Source of the DNA: Undaria pinnatifida
Taxonomy: Eukaryota > Sar > Phaeophyceae > Laminariales > Alariaceae
DNA: 64,000 nt
Direction: 5' to 3'
Assembly: GCA_012845835.1 (NCBI GenBank)
Contig: JABAKD010000010.1
Span: 6,056,788 to 6,120,787, forward strand
Positions within the stretch are counted from its first letter, which is position 1. Each line of letters begins with the position of its first letter. The position numbers were made by a program, and so were the translations under genes. The notes beneath the pieces are model-generated. The model did not search any database and was not told the DNA's origin. It worked only from the letters and a program-made list of their open reading frames with translations. Below, one piece after another: positions 9,402 through 21,487 of the stretch.

Positions 9402-11719
9402 TCAGCAGTTCATGACTCGGGATCCCCCCCAAACCACAATATGATCAAAACGCAGCCCATACCGCTGTACGAGTCCCCGCTTCTGATCCATCTTCAGCCG
9501 CAGCGCCTTGAGCTCCTTTCGCAGCACGGCCGTCGCGCCATCAAACGCGCGCGACACCAGCTCCCAGGTGCTCTCCGCCTCCTCCGGCCCCTCCAAGGCC
9601 ACCTTGACGACAAACCGTCTTCACTACGTCGTACCGAGCGGCGGTCGGGGCACGACTCTGCCGCACTCCACCGCAGGCGATTACGTTCAGGTGGGGGCTT
9701 TGCCCGCACCACCCTTGCCCCTGAATGAAACCGGACCTCCCCAGGCATCGTGCGTGCATATGGGTCACCCGACAACGCCCGACATAACACGTCAAGGTGC
9801 GTGCGAAAAACCATATGTCGCAGCATCTTGGCACATTCCGGCGGGGAGCTATGGTCAACAGCGTTATCGGCAGCCGTCTACGACACGCCCACACGATCCC
9901 GCATTTCCACCTCGGAATCCTGGAATATTATGGGTCGTTGAGACGGCAGCGTCAGCGCGACCTCGTCGTCCACGTCGCCTGGCGCGTCACCGCCCGGCAC
10001 GAATGCTGTGACAGCCATCGCCGCTCGCAGCACAGCACCATCGTTGGGCTCGCCCACAGAACGAGCTGAAAGCTCCATCCCAGCACCATCTTGACGCCCT
10101 TGTGCCTTCAGTACAGAGGCCTTAAGCTGCGCCATGACGTCGATGCCGAGTTTCTCTCTCAGCGTCTTCTGCCCGATGATAATCACATCGCCCCCCCAAG
10201 GAAGCACGATAAACGGCATGGTAAATCGGACTGGTCCCCATGGTGTTTCGATCGTTAAGTGGACCGGACACGATTGCGTCTCAATATCACACTCCTGGCC
10301 CAACGACGTCACCACACGCGCATGCCCAACAAACGCCTGCGTTAACGCGGTTTGCGTCATCTCCGGCTGTCCCTGCAGGGCCTCCACCAGCTCCTCCGAT
10401 ATAGCTGTTACACCTGAACCAGAATCCACCAGCACCTTAGCCTCAGCGGCCCCGGAAGCACCGGGAACCGCGAGACGCCCTGCGACATGCTGCGTCAGGG
10501 CCTCCAAGTGCGGTTCGGTCTCCACCGTGTCCACGCTCGTATCACCACTTTCACCCGGCTGTAAGACCGAGACACGCGCGTATGAAATGGTGCTGGTATC
10601 ACCACATGACTGCTGCGACGCGGGTGCCGGCAGCTGCACCCGAATGGAGTGAAGAACTGGCGCTGCATTCTGTGGTCCAGCGCTCTGAGAAACTGGTGCT
10701 GCACCGTCTCGGTGAGCCCATAATCCACTGGCGCCATCCTTTCCCGCGACATGCGAATGTACACGTAGTCGTCGTCATTCTACCTAGATGGTTCAGGCGC
10801 AGCAGGTTCGGTCGTCGTAACCATCGCCTTTGAGGCGATCTTGTACGCACTAGCTCGAGGGGTGGCAGTCGCAGGTGCCATTCCGGTTGTCTCGCTCCTG
10901 GTATGCTAAGCGGGACCGCTTGTGGACTGCTGCTGCTGTATAGGGGTCTGGCCGTGGCTCTGGCCATGGACGCCTTTCCCCGCCTTACCCTGCTGGCTTT
11001 GGGGGCAGTCCCGCTGCTTGTGACCTTGCTTGCCACACACAAAGCACTCCTTGTTGTCGTACGACGGTTCCGCTCTGCTTTCACACCAGCAGCCTTGGCA
11101 CTCTCGCGTGAGTCGTGCCTGTCAGCAGTACTTCCCTGCGGCTTGGTCCCCGCAACAGCCACCGACCTAGCGTCACGCCGCTTTGCTGTTTGCCGGCGTA
11201 CAGCATCGTTGGCCTCAATTACGGCTTGATCCCGTTGCTGCTTGGTAATTATGCTGAACAACGCGTCAGGGTCATGCGTTACGAGATCGAAACGCACTTT
11301 TTTTCCACCTTGCGGCCGAACTCGAGTGGCTCGATTCCCGCTGCTATTGCCTCCACCAGCACCTTGCCATGCTTTAGCGTGTACTGCCGACCGTCGGGCC
11401 TCACCACCTCGGTGAGCCCGGTGTCAGCAAGGTATTTCCGCAGGGCATGTTTTTGCATGAACACCCTGCTATCTACCGGCACGCTCGCATCCATCTTCAG
11501 CACACGGAACATCTGGCGGCAAAAATCCCCATCACTCGTCTGCTGTATATCAACGCCAGCAAACATTTTGAGCCCTTGCATTAGCTCCTCCTCGGAGAGG
11601 TCGACCCAGGGCTTGTCATCGTAGAACTCGTCAGCCACCATCATCTGGGTCGCCGAATCTACCAGCTCTCGCCTCCTCGCGAGTACCCGGTATCCTCCAT
11701 CTTGGTTTGTGATACGCAT
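9402..11719 (-). pseudogene. gag-pol remnant of retrotransposon 1
   Basis: Gag opens at 11719 (MRITNQDGG) and runs to 11279. The frame then shifts at an A AAA AAG run (11303-11297) and shifts again before a CCHC zinc knuckle at 11046-11005 (C-FV-C-GKQG-H-KQRD-C). A further shift leads into the protease frame (10639-9878), whose active site is VDSGSGVTAI near 10430-10400. Next comes a reverse-transcriptase leader (VFRTHLDVLCRALSGDP, about 9810-9700). The sequence then jumps to a chromodomain-like end (FVVKVALEGPEEAESTWELV, 9640-9402), typical of chromovirus integrase C-termini. The RT-RNaseH-INT deletion junction therefore lies near 9640-9700. At least three frame changes make it non-coding as it stands. 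Confidence 0.85.
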
Positions 11720-12059
11720 CTGCTGCTCCTACTCCGAGTAGGCAACAAGAAATTCACGCATATCTTCGAAGGTAACAACATCACCACCCAACCTAGGCGG
11801 CCTATCTCCCCCGATCGTCACCTTGATTTCCGGCTATCATGCCGGCCGCCGACTCGGCCTCCACCTCTCGGGTTGCCCCAGCTTGCAGAGTGGACTCCGT
11901 CAGCGCCCTTGCGCACGTGCTCCCCTTGCTGCTGTAGGGTCTTCCATTGCTTTCGGCTGGTGTCCCACACCAGCACGCAAAACAGTGCTCTCCGGTCTCC
12001 GAAAAGCTAACTGGTCACGTTTTGGGCAGTGAGCAAAACTTACCCAATTCAAACTGAAT

Positions 12060-12326
12060 TGTACAGACTCGCGCGACCGCGGGCCCGGTGGTATCAGCTC
12101 CGAGGACTTCCCCTCGCAGGCTCGGAGTGCGTTTGTCCACAATGCAATCATTCGTTCGTTATCGCACGGGGAGTGACATGCCATCGGCCATGGACCTTCC
12201 CGTTCGTATCTCAAGATCTCAAGAGCTCACAAGAAACGCAAATAATGACAATTGAACTCCCTGACAAAATGTATCCAACCATTCTATGTAAGGTAAAATG
12301 CCCAATGATACGACCACAGCGGTACA
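12060..12326 (-). repeat. 5' LTR of retrotransposon 1
   Basis: TGTAC...GTACA, 267 bp, paired with 8675-8941. No convincing primer-binding site follows it on the internal side (12059 downwards). Confidence 0.88.
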
Positions 12327-13439
12327 CACACTAAAATGCGGCAAACGAATCCGGGGAAGGAACGCTGGACGCAAAATGCTGCGCATTAAATAAACAACCT
12401 CCGCCCAACTCCGCTATCCTAACATCTGCGAGCGCCTCTAAGCAAGGCTATACAGACGTAAAAAGCCGCGTACTAAATGAAACAAACCTCCAACCACTCC
12501 CGAACCCAACGTTATGCAGACTCGTGACGCCTCGCCAGAGCTCTGCTGTCCTACACCGCTGCAAACCCATCCTAGCACGGCCAGACGCGAAATACCGCGA
12601 GCTAAACAACCCCCAACCCTCATCCACTCGGAAAACCTCACCAGAGGTACATCTGGTTAGACGCGAAAAGGCCGCTCGCTACGGAACTCAAGGTTATCAT
12701 AATCTCTCCGGCGGGCAAAACAAACCCCAACCCGCTACAAACCCAACTACTGTAGGCTAATACTTATATTCTTATACGAGTACTCATCATGATCGCATTT
12801 CTTTCGGCACAATTGCCCTTTTGGGGAATAGCGAAAAGCGTAAGCTGCAACGAGCAATTCTCGGTTGATTTTCAGCGTAATAAAAGCACAACGAGCCTAA
12901 ATGAGCAGTGACCTGATTATTCCACCTTGAGTTTGCGCCCCCGCCGTTGCTTAAGCGCTGTAGCTTGCTATGTGCGTTCCATATGTCAACATAAACAGGT
13001 ACTAATCACACTTAAACGCAAAATGTGTATACCAGGTACTAAGTTAGGCTGACCCTTAGGTACACATAAATATCGAAGATGGTAAAAACAAGAAAGCAGA
13101 AAAGGGCCCCATCCCGGAAACACACACAAGAGCCTGAAACGTGAGCACAAACGGCATATATTAGCATAATAGGGAAAACTTCGTCGAAAAGTAGCTTTTA
13201 AAAAAGCAAAACTGGCTTGCTGTATAAGTACTGTTCAATCTTAAAATAAGTGGCATACAAAACAGCCAAAAAATAAGCAGAATGGCGTAAAAAGCCTAAA
13301 CCCAATGTTGTCACGGTTCCGCGCGCTACACAACCCATAACAAATGTTTTATCATAGTCCCGCGTGCTAAACAAGCAGCCGTCAACCCACGCACAAACCA
13401 AACGCTCTAGTCCATACCCGGGAAAAATAAAAAAAATAA
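12327..13439. other. No gene; weak decayed repeats
   Basis: AAACAACC-CCCAACCC motifs recur at 12390, 12490, 12605, 12720 and 13325-13390, suggesting an old degenerate tandem repeat. Confidence 0.5.
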
Positions 13440-13594
13440 TAAAAAATCACCAGAACTCCGACCTGTCTCCTGTCCGATCCACAGGACACCTACGTGGAGG
13501 CGGCATTTTTGCCGAGTCGTTTTCGTCGCACCAATGTCGAGGAGGACGAACACCGAGCAAGGCTAGACGACAAACGCCGTGCGCGAAAAGAAAA

Positions 13595-13767
13595 CAGGGC
13601 TTTTCACGAGCCGGGCTGCTTCTAGCGGGCCGGGTCGAGTCAGGTTGACCGGAACCGACCCGCACCACTTGAAAACCTCCTGACAAGACCCGACCTGACC
13701 AACGAGATTTTGAACATGCCTCCTGGCCCGATCTGCGGATCGGGTTATGACCCCGCGAACAGCCCTG
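13595..13767 (-). mobile_element. hAT-like GGGTC element, copy b (reverse orientation)
   Basis: Ends CAGGGCTTTTCACGAGCC (13595) and, in reverse complement, CAGGGCTGTTCGCGGGGTC (13767), the two termini of the family in swapped order. No flanking duplication was found. Confidence 0.65.
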
Positions 13768-14284
13768 CAACCCCCCCTTACAACGCCTTACAAGTCCAAC
13801 GTCAAACCCCCGGGGAAAATAAAAAGTAACTATTAACTCCGACCGGTCTCTGGTCCGACCCACACGACATCGGCATTGAGGCGGCGTCGCTGGCTCGTGT
13901 TTTTCGTCGCATCATTGTCGACAAGTACGAAACCCGAGCAAGGCCAGACGGCAAACGCCGCGTGCCAACTGCAAAACTCAACCCTCGAAAAAGATACTCA
14001 CCAGAACTCCGACCGGTCTCCTGTCCGACCAACAGAAAACCCGCGAGGAGGCTTTGTTGCCGAGTCGTTTCCGTCGCATCGTTGTCGAGGAGAGGGCTCC
14101 TTGCGAGGCAAAGGCTAAGGAAGGAGAAGCCGACCGCTCGATCTTCTTCGCCGCCAGCGCTGAACACGAGGGGGGGCGCAGGAAGCCCTGCAAACCGAGG
14201 AGACAGCGTGCAGGCGGGACGGTTCAGACTAAACTGTTTGAGCTTCATGGGGACAAAGCAACGAAAAAAAGCGTCCAATAAAAA

Positions 14285-14735
14285 CAGATGATTAAGAAAT
14301 GACGATTAGAACGTGACGATTAAAAAGTGACAGTTACAAAGTGACGATTGAAAAGTGACGATTACAAAGTAACGATTGAAAAGTTGCAATTACAAAGCGA
14401 AGATTAAAAATGACGATTAAAAATGACGGTCAAGAAGTGACGACTAAGAAACGACGATTAAGAAATGACGATTCAAAAAGTGATGATTAAAAAGTGACGA
14501 TTACAAGATGACAATTACAAAGTGACGATTAAAAAGTGACGATTACAAAGTGACGATTACAAGATGACAATTACAAAGTGACGATTAAAAAGTGACGATT
14601 ACAAAGTAAAGATTAAAAATGACGATTGAAAATGACGGTCAAGAAGTGAAGATTAAAAATTGACGATAAAGAAATGACGATTCACAAAGTGAAGATTAAA
14701 AAGTGACGATTACAAAGTGATGGCAATAAAGTGAG
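14285..14735. repeat. 14 bp minisatellite GTGACGATTAMAAA
   Basis: About 30 units alternate between GTGACGATTAAAAA and GTGACGATTACAAA, with scattered variants. Confidence 0.9.
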
Positions 14736-14937
14736 GACTACCAATCTCCTTCAGCCACCAGCGCCGAGAACGAAGCGGGGTGCACGAAAATCCCGAAAAA
14801 AGAGGATGAAGTACGAGCGGGACGATTCGGTTCGGTTCGGTTCGGATTAACCATGTTGGCAGGAAAAAACCGACGAAAAAAAAGAAAAATGATACATGAC
14901 AGGTGCGACGAAAAAGGCAGCACGTTTTTTTTTCTTC

Positions 14938-15165
14938 TTTTTTGTGAGTGACCGGGCTTTTTAACCCCAAATTTCTCGGAATTTCATCCTACAATCTACC
15001 TGGGCCATGGTTCATGTTATCGGGTTGCACTTTCAGGTTTTACTGCTTTACTCAAAATCGCCTTTTTGGGTTGAGGTACCTGGTACAGACCAATCTATCA
15101 AGCGAGGAGCCTCAGACAAAATACGGTACACCTCCATCATACCATTAGTAGCGCGTGTCCAATAA
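14938..15165 (+). repeat. Diverged TGCTACGATAG-type MITE fragment
   Basis: GTGACCGGGCTTTTTAACCC, CTACCTGGGCCATGG and ACACCTCCATCATACCATTAG keep the order of blocks in the family but with many changes. Confidence 0.4.
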
Positions 15166-15314
15166 AAAGGTACTACGTACTATCGAGGAGAAGGTCGATG
15201 CGATGCGACGCGATGCCGAGGCTAAGGAAGGAGAAGCCGACCGCTCAAACTTCGCCACCAGCGCCGAGCACGAAGGGGGGGCGCACGAGGCCCGAGGAGA
15301 CAGCGTGTGAGCGG

Positions 15315-15512
15315 TTCGTCTCGATTCGGTTCGGTTCGGTTCGGCTCGGTTCGGTTCGGTTCGGTTCGTCTCGATTCGATTCGGTTCGGTTCGGTTCGGT
15401 TCGGTTCGGTTCGGTTCGGTTCGGTTCGGTTCGGTTCGGTTCGGTTCGGTTCGGTTCGGTTCGGTTCGGTTCGGTTCGGTTCGGTTCGGTTCGGTTCGGT
15501 TCGGTTCGGGAC
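15315..15512. repeat. TTCGG pentanucleotide array
   Basis: About 26 uninterrupted units at 15379-15509, preceded by a degenerate part with TCTCGATTCG. Smaller TTCGG runs occur at 14826-14845. Confidence 0.95.
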
Positions 15513-16499
15513 ACGGTTCGGTCAGGGTTAATACCTTCTCGGAACTTGGGGAGCGAAAAACATGACAAAAAGTGACGCACAAAACAGAGATAATTGCTTT
15601 CGAGGAGGACGCTTGCTGGGGGCCCCGGCCAAGAAAGGACTACCTGACAGCTTAACCATGATTGCCACCATCGCCGAGCACAACGGGGGGGGGGCGGGCG
15701 CACGAAGCCCTGAAAAAAGAGGAGACAGCGCGCGTGCGGGGCGGTTTGGATTCAAGTTTTCGGACACGTTGCCCCGGGAACGATAGGGCAGTGTGCAGGC
15801 GGGACGGTTTCGGACTATGACCCTTTTGAGATTTCAAACGGAAAAAGGGAGACGACAAAAATTGTCGATTGAAAAGCGACGATTGAGGACTCGTTGTAGG
15901 GCTAAAAAAGGGGGGAGGAGCCGACCTCTCAATCTTAGCCAACCGGTGGCGAGCATGCTGAGGCGGCGCGCTCGTAGTCCTCTAAACGGGGAGACGGCGT
16001 GCGGGTGAGCTTTGGCACTTTTCGCTATCGCGACAAGCATCGCCACCATGGAGGCGTTTATCACGCCGCGCTGACAGAGCTTTCACAAAGCCTTTTTTGA
16101 AAGCGGACCAGAGCCTGTGGCACGTTTCGCCTAAACGGGGGGGGGCGAAAGTGGGGGTACCTCCCTTACTGCAGTCTTGGTCCATAGTGTCCAACAGCTG
16201 AAGGGTAAGGTGTCCTCTCGGACTAGAGCCTTATGGGGGGGGCTTACTTCAGAGGGAAAATGAGTGTCGACAATAAAAGCGACGAAAAAAAAAAAAAATG
16301 GCATGGTGCTACTACGATAGAGGTTTCGCAATTGAGGGCGCAAGCATTTCTGACTACGGGGGCTCCTTGACCCCGTTACGAGAGCCCAAAAAACCCTCCT
16401 TACATACACAAATTCCAACCAAATCGTCCACAAACACGGGTTTCCAGTTGTAGAGGGATTCAACTGGTCGCTTGCACCTGTATTATCTTTGACTGTTTG

Positions 16500-16750
16500 C
16501 TGTGGCTGTCTGGTGGGAAATCTTCGATTTTAGTGGATTGGTTCAGGGTGGGATCAGGTTGCTTGGTGGACCCTGTGGGCGGCTAGTTATATTACCCAGG
16601 GTCAGATTGGAGGCCTCAGGTCCGGGTGGGAAAGGGTCGGGGTGAGATGAGGGTGCCAAGCGAGCGCAGGGTGGAGGTACACGTGCATAATTTACTTTGT
16701 ACGCCCGGCTTGAAGTTAGGGGTCGTCCTCAAATTAATGGGTTTCCGTTC
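16500..16750 (+). repeat. Paralogue of 6541-7050 lacking the hAT-like insert (empty site)
   Basis: AAATCTTCGATTTTAGTGG, GGCGGCTAGTTATATTACCC, CGGGTGGGAAAGGGTCGGG and CCGGCTTGAAGTTAGG parallel blocks on both sides of copy a at 6570-6650 and 6875-7010. The 220 bp insert is absent here. Confidence 0.7.
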
Positions 16751-16799
16751 TGTTTAGAGGCGTGTTGGTACGAAGAATTTTACGTACTCGTAGGATAAG

Positions 16800-16925
16800 T
16801 CGCTTAATGTACTCCTCGCTTCCTGGCAGCTACTTCAGCCAGGGTAGACGTACTGCCAGGAGAGGCGTACTGCCAGGAGACATGTACTGCCGGGAGAGAA
16901 GAACTGCCAGGAGATCCTAGCCCAG
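16800..16925. repeat. Short GTACTGCCAGGAGA minisatellite
   Basis: Four to five units of 18-20 bp with GTACTGCCAGGAGA. Confidence 0.8.
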
Positions 16926-16989
16926 TACCCCAAACCAAGTAATTGGCGTTCTCCTGTACCGCTGCAGCACGTACGAAGAATACTTCAAA

Positions 16990-17705
16990 CAGGTTGTCAA
17001 AGTACCAGTTCTCGGAGTACCAGTTATGTCAGCCACCAGGTACCGTTGGTACTGAGTCCTCCAAAACGACTGGATTGGCGAGTCATTGACTTTGAGGGGC
17101 GAGGACTGGGGCTGACCTTTCTCGCTTTGTTTGGAGATTTCTTTTAACGGGAGATTATATTTGAAGGCAAGAACGGGGGGGGAGAAGGGGCGACACCTGT
17201 GACCGCGGCTTGTCCAGAAGCTGGAAAGTAGAAGCGTGAGGGACAAACACACACAACACACATGAAACGCGTTTTTTTCTGTTTGGCCCGTTGACTCGGT
17301 TCTCGCGAAGACATAGCCAATCAACCGCCAGGCATCCTTGGGACTGCTAGGACTACGTAAGTTCAGTCCCCAGGTACCCTTGGGACTGGACCCTCCAAAA
17401 TGACTGGTACTGGCAATTGGCGAGTCATCGACTTTGAGTCTCGAGGACTGGGGCTGACCGTTCTCTTCTTTTTGCAACTATATATTTCAACGGGAAACAC
17501 CCAAACACACGAAAAACGCGTTGTTTTTCAGTTTGGATTTTTGACTCGGTATTCGCAAGGACTTAGCCAATTCAGCTTCTCGTGCCCCTTGAAATGACGG
17601 GACTTTCAGCCCCCAGATACCCGTGGGACTGGCGGGACTCAAGTCATTTCAACCCCCAGGTAATGTCGAGTCAATGACTGACTCCCGAGGACTGATACTG
17701 ACACT
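16990..17705. repeat. Direct repeat pair (~330 bp), one copy split by a SINE fragment
   Basis: GGCGAGTCATTGACTTTGAG, CGAGGACTGGGGCTGACC, AACGGGA and CAAACACAC-AAACGCGTTTTT recur in order at 17060-17365 and 17400-17580, with a third partial copy at 17655-17700. Copy 1 is interrupted at 17158-17240 by a SINE tail exactly where copy 2 is continuous. Confidence 0.75.
17158..17240 (+). mobile_element. SINE family 1, truncated 3' fragment
   Basis: TTGAAGGCAAGAACGGGGGG through GCTTGTCCAGAAGCTGGAAA matches the family 1 tail. It interrupts one of two direct repeats (see 16990-17705). Confidence 0.75.
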
Positions 17706-17739
17706 CTGACGAACTTTGGTCATCCTTACTCGGTGTGGT

Positions 17740-18895
17740 GCTGTTGTAGCATACCATGCGCACAGAGTACAAACTACCATAAGCAACATATCGTACCTGG
17801 TACGAGAACTTGTGCTGCATGGACTAAACACACAGCAGTCATAAATATATACCTGGTACCAGGTATGAAAATGCGACTGTTATATGTACGCTCTAGTCAA
17901 GTGGCCCCCTTGCGTTCCGCGACAGATACAAAAGGACGGGTGCAAAGCCTGAGCAGGGCACTGCAGCTGCTACTGGTGGCGGTGTGTCCAGGATACTCGT
18001 ACTGCAACGTCGACAGCCGCACATACTCTGTCGGTGTCCTCGTTCAACCCTTTCAAACAGCTGCATGCTCTGTAGGTCGGATGCCAGTATTTACCGGTAT
18101 GCTATTAATATTATGACATGTGAACACGTGAATGGTAGTATATTGTACACTGGCAGTGAACTTGTACTGGCAGTATATACTCTGTCAGTACCCAGCCCTA
18201 ACGACTGCTGCGTATATCACCACCTTGCATTCCGCGACAGACACTAGACGAGTATACTGGCAGTTTACTTGTACTGGCAGTATATACTCGGTCAGCACGT
18301 CAGCACCAAGCCGTAACGACGGCTATGAATATGATCATCTTGCAACAGACCCCAGACGATCGGTGCAAAGCCTAAGAAGGGCACTACTGCTGCCACGTAC
18401 TGGTGTTGGTGTGTCCAGCGTACATAACGCAGCGTCTACAGCCTACAGCCGCAAACACTAGTTACGTCGGTGTTCTCGTTAAACCTTTTAGCTAAGAGTA
18501 GATCTACAAGGATACTGCCAGTAAACCTGTATTTTCAGTATACACTGGACTGGACTGTACCCTGGCATCCCACTATCAGGCACTATGCTTATACTGGCAG
18601 TTGCTGTACTGCCAGTATATACTGGGCGAGTACCCAGCCCTACGACTTACGATTGGTGCTGCTATTCTACCTGTGGTATAGCTTCGATCACCTTGCATTC
18701 TGCAACATATACCAGACGATGGATGCAAATCCTGAGAAGGGCACTGCTGCTGCTGTATGTACTGGTGTTGATGTATCCAGTACCAGGTACAGTAGTACTG
18801 CAAGGCAGCCGCACACGCTGTCGGTGTTCTCGTTCAGCGTTTTCAAACAGCGAGAACATCAGCATGTGCCAAGTTGGATGTAAATATAGGTACCG
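17740..18895. repeat. Degenerate tandem array (~350-420 bp units)
   Basis: Three main units (anchors near 17930, 18350 and 18715) share GGTGCAAAGCCTGAGAAGGG, CACTGCTGCTGC, GTACTGGTGTTGGTGTGTCC, GTCGGTGTTCTCGTT and CAGCCGCACA. TACTGGCAGTATATACT units lie between them. Confidence 0.75.
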
Positions 18896-18899
18896 TTAA

Positions 18900-21487
18900 T
18901 ATATTAATATAAATATAACACGGTATTTACATTCAAGACCACAATGGTACGCTAACAATATCTGACATGTGAACACGTGAACGTTAATAGATCTATGATA
19001 TGTGGGGTAGCAATGGCCGCGTCTAACTGCAGAACAGCGAAAATATCCAGGGTAGACAAGGGTAATAAGTAATGACGAAGACTGATCAACACCAACGACT
19101 TGTCGTTTCCTCGGGGTGCAGAAGCGTGCTAATATTGCGGCATACCCTCTCGTACAGGCCATATCACCAAAGCCCTTGACGCATCTTTTACGTACGAACT
19201 GGTATGCCAAGATGTCATGGGTACGAGACCCGTCTTTACATATATGGTCGCGTCAAGGTCCATTTCAGCCTTATTATACTAATTTTAATTTATGTTGTCA
19301 GTCAGTCAAGGGGTCAAACCATGGTCTACCAGAATATGACCGCAGACACACAGCAGCAGAGTTCAACTTGGAACCTCCAGAGCAAGGGGCGTTCTCCATC
19401 ATCTTGTGTGGGGGAAGAAGGACTAGCATCCTTGCTGTAAACAAATCGCTCACCTCTGTCCCGACTAGCAAGGCAAGCCCAGTCCATGTCCATAATCGTC
19501 TCGCATACGGCACCATCGTCGTGTTGTGCTGACTCGTTGCCGATGCGAGTCAAACAGGGGCTGCTAAAACAGACCCCCTTTTTTGCAAAGCCTTCCATAT
19601 TCGAAGAATCTAGGTCTCGGTGGCTGTGGCACTGAGACCCTCCTCACCCCTCTCTCCCCCCACATACTGGTTGCCTCAGCCAACTGGAATCATGCCGAAG
19701 GTCGGCGTACACCGGAACTGTGAGTCAACCGCCGGGAAATGTCGCTTTTGAAGCAACCTCAGAGTTTTTTTAGGGCCGTAACTTTGATCCTTGTTTGTTG
19801 GCCAGAGAACCGGAGAGGGTGTCTTGTCCCCTATCGACAGGCCGCAAGCGAGCCTTGGCGAGGCACACAGGCCTCCTGCTGTTCGCAAAGCCTATGAATG
19901 TTGCAATCCCTAGGTGCTGCAACACAGCTGGTGGAATAAAGCGATATGCTGACCAGTTCTAAGTGTGGGATGCGGCACTCATTGCAACGTAAGGGTGGTT
20001 GGATGGATGTTGGGGGACCGTCCTGTCTCTAGTAGCTTCGCGCAGAGACCACCACACAGTCTCTCTCAGGGAATGCTCTCGAGAGGTGGTCGAGAAGTGG
20101 CCGCTGTGCTGAAGCTACTAGTGTTGGCTTGCTAGCCTTTATCCTTGAGGCTCTCCAAGTATATCTGCGTGCGTTTCAAGTGCTCGCGATAGGTGTTCTG
20201 GTAGTGAGTTTTGAGCGTATTGTGTACCAGGTACATAGTTTTACTCGAAAATATAGGGGTGTCTATTTTGTCGATGGATGGCCTGGTGGTGGACTTTCGG
20301 ATGGTCGGAGACAAATAAATTACAGACAAGCTCGGCACCCATCATCACTTCTGAAAGAAAGCGAGCCTGAGGCATTCATGGCAGGTCTTTGCGCTTGGAC
20401 TGGGTTACTAGTTTGTTTGAAGAGTCTATCGCGGTGACATTTGGTTGAAGCATGTGTGTGCGCTCGGTTTCACTTTTTGTTTCCCTAATGTGGTTTACTG
20501 CTATCATATGCTGCCTGCCATGTCTTGGTTGCTTCAAAATCGGCAAGCTTGAGCAACAGCCGTACCTGGCAGCTGATGCCTGTTAACCTTCTGGTAAAAG
20601 ATGCAGCCCGTCCCGGGCAGTGTTTGGGTTGAAAGACAACCACAGCCAGTAGCAGTATCCCCGGTCCACTGTTTACCTAGGGTACGGCACTTGTTGTTGA
20701 TACGTAACACGACTTTGGTCTCAGCACGTGCGATACGTGTTTGGAGTAGAGACTTACTTGTCACGGGGACTTCGAACGCTTACGTACGTGCTACTGCTTG
20801 CACCGAGTCCCACTCCAGATTGACGAACACCTAAAACGTGTGCGATTCAGATATCCCCTATTAATAGCACTCACCAGCAAGAGCGTTTTCGCTGCACGCT
20901 GGTTCTGACTGTAGAATTGGATGGCTGAACGTAAACAGTCGTGGAGGAACCTCTCATGCCGTCGCAGACAAAATCGTCTCGGCTCTGGAGGAACCTCTCG
21001 TGGCATCGCCAACAACGTGCTGGCCGCGGATGAGCCTCTAACGGCGTCTTACTTTGGGGAGAACCTGCAGCCGTCGCCATCGCGCTCCTCGTTACTCTAT
21101 CTGCCTCCTCCATGCCTCTCCGTCAGATGGTCGCACGTCATGCATGGCCATAGATGCCCGACTTTCTGAGTCCAAAACGCCTGGTTTTATGTTTGATCCC
21201 TGCGGCCAACCCATTGAATAGAGTCGGACGGGCACCTACCTCACAATGTAGGCCACAAAACCGAACTTGGGGTTATGTATCGGTCGTGCTCTATACTCTA
21301 TACCCTCAGGTAGGTGGTATACAACCATTCGATTCTACAAACATGTAATACGCTGATTGGTATGGTAGTTCAGTGTACAGGTGTCGCTGGGTATCATGCG
21401 GATGTGTCATACATAACAGGAGTGCAGCATCTGTTTGGAAACTCACTCGCATGTCCCTCTCACGCGTCTTCCTTTTGGTTCTGTCCC
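18900..21487. other. No gene recognised upstream of RPS9
   Basis: Short ORFs lack protein-like features. The RPS9 promoter and perhaps a short first exon should lie in the last kilobase; no TATA box or clear initiator is visible. Confidence 0.5.

Larger units (their letters stand above)
8675..12326 (-). mobile_element. Internally deleted LTR retrotransposon 1 (chromodomain, Ty3/gypsy-like)
   Basis: Two 267 bp direct repeats bound 3.1 kb of internal DNA with minus-strand Gag, zinc knuckle, aspartic protease, the leader of a reverse transcriptase and a chromodomain-like C-terminus. Reverse transcriptase, RNase H and the integrase core are missing. The LTRs begin TGTAC and end GTACA. On the minus strand a purine-rich tract (TTTTGGGGGAATC) lies directly against the 3' LTR (8942-8955), which fixes the orientation. 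The flanks CACC and CACA are only an approximate target duplication. The LTRs differ at about 13 positions and two 1 bp indels by eye, so the insertion is not recent. Confidence 0.88.
13440..16135. repeat. Composite region: seven or more degenerate copies of a GC-rich module
   Basis: Copies start near 13450, 13830, 14000, 14740, 15185, 15600 and 15895. Shared blocks are AGAACTCCGACCGGTCTCCT, GAGTCGTTTCCGTCGCATC, AAGGAAGGAGAAGCCGACCG, CACCAGCGCCGAGCACGA and GGAGACAGCGTGCAGGCGGG. Open frames here are not conserved between copies, so I do not call a gene. It also hosts the two arrays listed next and hAT-like copy b. Confidence 0.65.

Noticed and set aside
12088-12104. TGGTATCAGCTCC in the LTR as an initiator-Met primer site
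   Set aside because: It lies inside both LTRs on the wrong strand for the element, so it cannot be the primer-binding site.
15145-15703. ORFs of PNRTE and FGSVR repeats on both strands
   Set aside because: Pure TTCGG array translated in different frames; no coding signal outside it.
21314-21487. Extending RPS9 to the ATG at 21314
   Set aside because: The added residues do not resemble any uS4 N-terminus and include a pyrimidine-rich stretch typical of an intron end.
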